From Eulemur rufifrons (taxonomy: Eukaryota; Chordata; Mammalia; Primates; Lemuridae): DNA of 64,000 nucleotides. Of the stretch, positions 61,405 through 64,000 are shown piece by piece; position 1 is the first letter of the stretch, and every line of letters starts with the position of its first letter. The position numbers and the translations under genes were made by a program. The DNA lies in the NCBI RefSeq assembly GCF_041146395.1, contig NC_090989.1, positions 53,594,501 through 53,658,500 of the forward strand, read 5' to 3'. A model generated the notes under the pieces. The model searched no databases, was not told the DNA's origin, and saw only the letters and a list, made by a program, of their open reading frames with translations.

Positions 61405-62498
61405 CACCTTTCAGATGCTTTCTATTAAATTCCAGTGTATACTCTCTTCCAGTGTCTGCATTACCCTGGGATGAGTCTTGTTCCTGGTATAGTAAAATGG
61501 ATTTGACCTAGCCTGAGAATAATACATGATTCTGTTAAATTATTTGGTTTTGCAATATTTTAAGTGCTAGCTTAAAGATAATTATTTTTTGCTATACAGC
61601 TTTATTGTAATAGGTTTTGACCTGAACTACTAATCACATCACTAAACCAGACTTTTGAGTAATTAAAAACTTTACAAGTTCAATAAATTATGCTCTTTCA
61701 TTTTAATTTCATAGTTGTTTCTACAAAAGAACTTGAGATATTATAGAAAAAACACAGCAAAGATTTCTTAACTACATTTGGAGTAGAAAAACATTAATAA
61801 TTATGGTCAAATAAAAAATTTTAAGGTAATACAGACAAAACAACAGACACTACAATGACCTCCAATAATATGGTGAAAGCAAAAATTCACTCATAATTGA
61901 GAGCATACAGCAGGAAACAGGGGAAAAGCACTCAAAGATAACTGCACTGAAAACCTCTTCCCCCTTAGTTCTATACCCAGAAGGTTTTACTATAGTCAAT
62001 GAATGGGTTACAATTTCACTATACCTTTAGTAAAGATGTACCACACCCTTAAGAATGTTGGTCCCATTCCTTCTACTAACCTGAGTTCTGCCTATCCTCT
62101 TCCATAATTTTATCACATACTTTACTTTGTTATGCCAAAGAGAGCTCAAGTTCAGTCAACTTCAGCAATTTATACCATATTTTCATCTCTTAAAAATTTT
62201 CTACCTCTAAAATCTTTTTCTGTTTCTTATAATGTACAGTTCTTCGAATCCTCTCGGGGTTACTACCGATGCTCTTTACATCCATTGGAACTTATTTTCC
62301 TACAGTTTCTCTCTTTTCTCTCAATTTATCACACACTTTCTTGACTTCTTTTCCATCCCTGATTCTGCCTCAGAAAACCAGTCCCTCACATGGGCTACAC
62401 TCTGCCACACCCATCCTGATCATCCTAAATCTTGGATCAATCACATTATTGATCATATTCCATCTCTGCTCAGAAATTTAAGGCTGCTAAAATTTCTA

Positions 62499-62855
62499 CA
62501 GGTTGAATATCTCTTATCTGAAATGCTTGGGACCAGAGAAGTGCTTCAGGTTTTAGATTTTTTGGATTTGGGAATATTTGAACATACATAATGAAATATC
62601 TTGGGGACCCAAGTCTGAACATAAAATTCATTTATGTTTCATATATACCTTAAATTTATAACCTGAAGGTAAATTTATAAAATGTTCCTAATAATTTTGT
62701 ACATGAAACAAAGTTTTGACTGCTTTGACTGCAACCTGTCACGTGAGGTCAGGCGAATTTTCCACTTATTGCATCGTGCCGCACACAAAAAAAAATTTTG
62801 AATTTTGGAGCATTTTGGATTTCAGGTTTTCAGATCAGGGATGCTCCAACTATAT
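62499..62855. mobile_element. MER2-type DNA transposon (Tigger group)
   Basis: The left end GGTTGAATATCTCTTATCTG and the right end CAGATCAGGGATGCTCCAAC are near-complementary terminal repeats. Internal 'atgcttgggaccagagaagt', 'atatcttggggacccaagtc' and 'ttttggagcattttggattt' match MER2 order. It is non-autonomous and flanked by TA. Confidence 0.85.
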
Positions 62856-64000
62856 AACTGCTGAATCCACACCGCAAAAAAATATGTATAGTTCTCCTAC
62901 TCTTCTGGAAAATCCTTTCGCTTGTTCCTAATTAACTTCTGTTTCCATTCCCACAAAGATTGTTCCAAATCTTCATTACACCCTCTACAGAAAGCCTGCC
63001 GCTTTCACCGTCAGATGGTCCTGCCTCCTCTTTGTAGAAAACAAAGAAGGGAAAACAAAATTAAGGTTATTTCATGTGTGAACACCCTTAACTTTTTTCC
63101 CACAATTTTAGAGGGAAAAAAAAGCCTCCTCATACCCTAATTTAAACCCTTCACTTAGGTCCTAGCAATCCTTCCTTCCTGTCTTTGCTGGACTCTTTCT
63201 ATATAAATTAGGCCCCATCTCTCCCATGTGTTAAATTTCTCCAATTTCACTGGCTCCTTGCTCTTAGTCTCTAGTGAGACTTCTCATGTAATTTACAGTT
63301 TAATGCCACTTGATCACAACAGCAGTATCCTTTGAAAATGCTGCTGGGTTCTGTTTGCCAATATTTTCTTTCAAATTTTTTTCTTTGTATTTGGTTGGTT
63401 TCCTATAGCTTGATTATTATATGACTAGTTGTAGTGTGGTTTTTTTGTTTATCTGTGTGTTTGTTTTGTGTTTTTTGATGTTCTTTGTTGTTTTGTGTTC
63501 TCTGTGTTCTCAGCTCATGTTCTCTGAGCTGAATCTATAGTTTGCTGTCTGTCATTAATTTTTGCAAAGTTCTCATCCATTTTGATAGAAACACTGTCAT
63601 ATCTCTCCCAACCACAAATTTATCTCAATCCTACCTAATCCCTAGCTACAACCCTATTTTCCTCTGATCCTTCAGTACCAAACTTCCTAACATAGCTTAT
63701 TCCCCTGCCTTCCATTTCTTTACTTTTCATTCACCATTTCTTCTTAACCCACCTGGCTATTCCTCTGAAACTTATCTTGCTGAAGTTAGCAATGGCTTTT
63801 AAGTTATAAAGTCCAACGAACTTAGCTTGATGCCCAGATCATAATGGATACAGAAGAAATACTTGCATACTTAATTTCATAATCCAGTGGAACTGAAGGG
63901 AAAAGGCCAAAGCAAAATACTAAGATATAAGATTAGGAAAAAGTTTTCTAAAGCATTAAAACAAAAAGCAGGATATTTTGGTTTACCTACTGAAGCATCT

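Larger units (their letters stand above)
51269..64000 (-). other. part of an upstream MORC1 intron
   Basis: No exon fitting the preceding MORC1 segment was found, so this is read as intron. It is mainly nested repeats, listed separately. The stretches 51269-51730, 60050-60610, 61300-62490 and 62870-64000 have no gene. The last includes pyrimidine-rich sequence (63600-63800) resembling the reverse of the unnamed old repeat. Confidence 0.7.

Noticed and set aside
63985..64000. GTTTACCTACTGAAGC at the right edge, resembling a minus-strand donor
   Set aside because: The missing upstream MORC1 exon must end in phase 0; in that phase the last codon here is TAG.
1..64000. Prokaryotic-type systems, CRISPR arrays, operons, rRNA or tRNA genes
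   Set aside because: The spaced repeats seen are microsatellites and interspersed elements; no cloverleaf or rRNA core was noticed, and the gene structure is that of a spliced mammalian locus.

Overview
The window is eukaryotic nuclear DNA from a primate, most likely a strepsirrhine (lemur, mouse lemur or galago group). It is AT-rich, contains no operons or long host reading frames, and is packed with interspersed repeats. The Alu elements are dimers carrying the internal AGAAAGAAATTATATGGACA-type insert and the phrase 'gctgtgagctaggctgatgc'. The young L1 copies share a 3' UTR with 'atattatgggggtacaaa'. Both traits are typical of lemur and galago repeats. The species call is inference.

The single recognisable host gene is MORC1, on the minus strand. 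I reconstructed its last eleven coding exons from splice sites, phase continuity and resemblance to remembered mammalian MORC1. In transcript order they are 51268-51203, 49433-49188, 48980-48930, 44341-44237, 30871-30802, 28692-28626, 25063-24920, 17728-17641, 16031-15978, 7860-7666 and 5264-5178 (stop). Joined, they give 1,173 bases and a continuous frame of 390 codons plus stop, with every junction in phase. Upstream exons (GHKL ATPase, S5 fold, CW zinc finger) lie beyond the right edge, and the last ~12.7 kb is part of one intron. Two places differ from the remembered human protein: the 17-codon exon at 48930-48980 has a damaged 5' part and apparently a shifted acceptor, and the last exon has an apparent one-base frameshift that removes the final ~20 residues.

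Layout: 1-5.1 kb is the 3' flank, with an Alu monomer, L1 fragments and an L1 with a 5' inversion. 5.2-51.3 kb is exon-sparse MORC1 with MIR, L2, old and young L1, Alu and one solo LTR. 51.3-64 kb is an intron dominated by a nest: old L1 split by a younger strepsirrhine L1 and an Alu, a MER5A-type element split by an Alu, a MaLR-type solo LTR and a MER2-type DNA transposon. Several insertions carry clear target-site duplications, so the order of events can be read.

I found no new biological system. The notable items are the two MORC1 changes, a candidate SUMO-interacting motif spanning an exon junction, a 510-bp minus-strand solo LTR with a 5-bp target duplication splitting an L2, a 31-bp near-perfect hairpin inside an L1, and a 16-bp CpG-rich palindrome in alternating purine-pyrimidine sequence.
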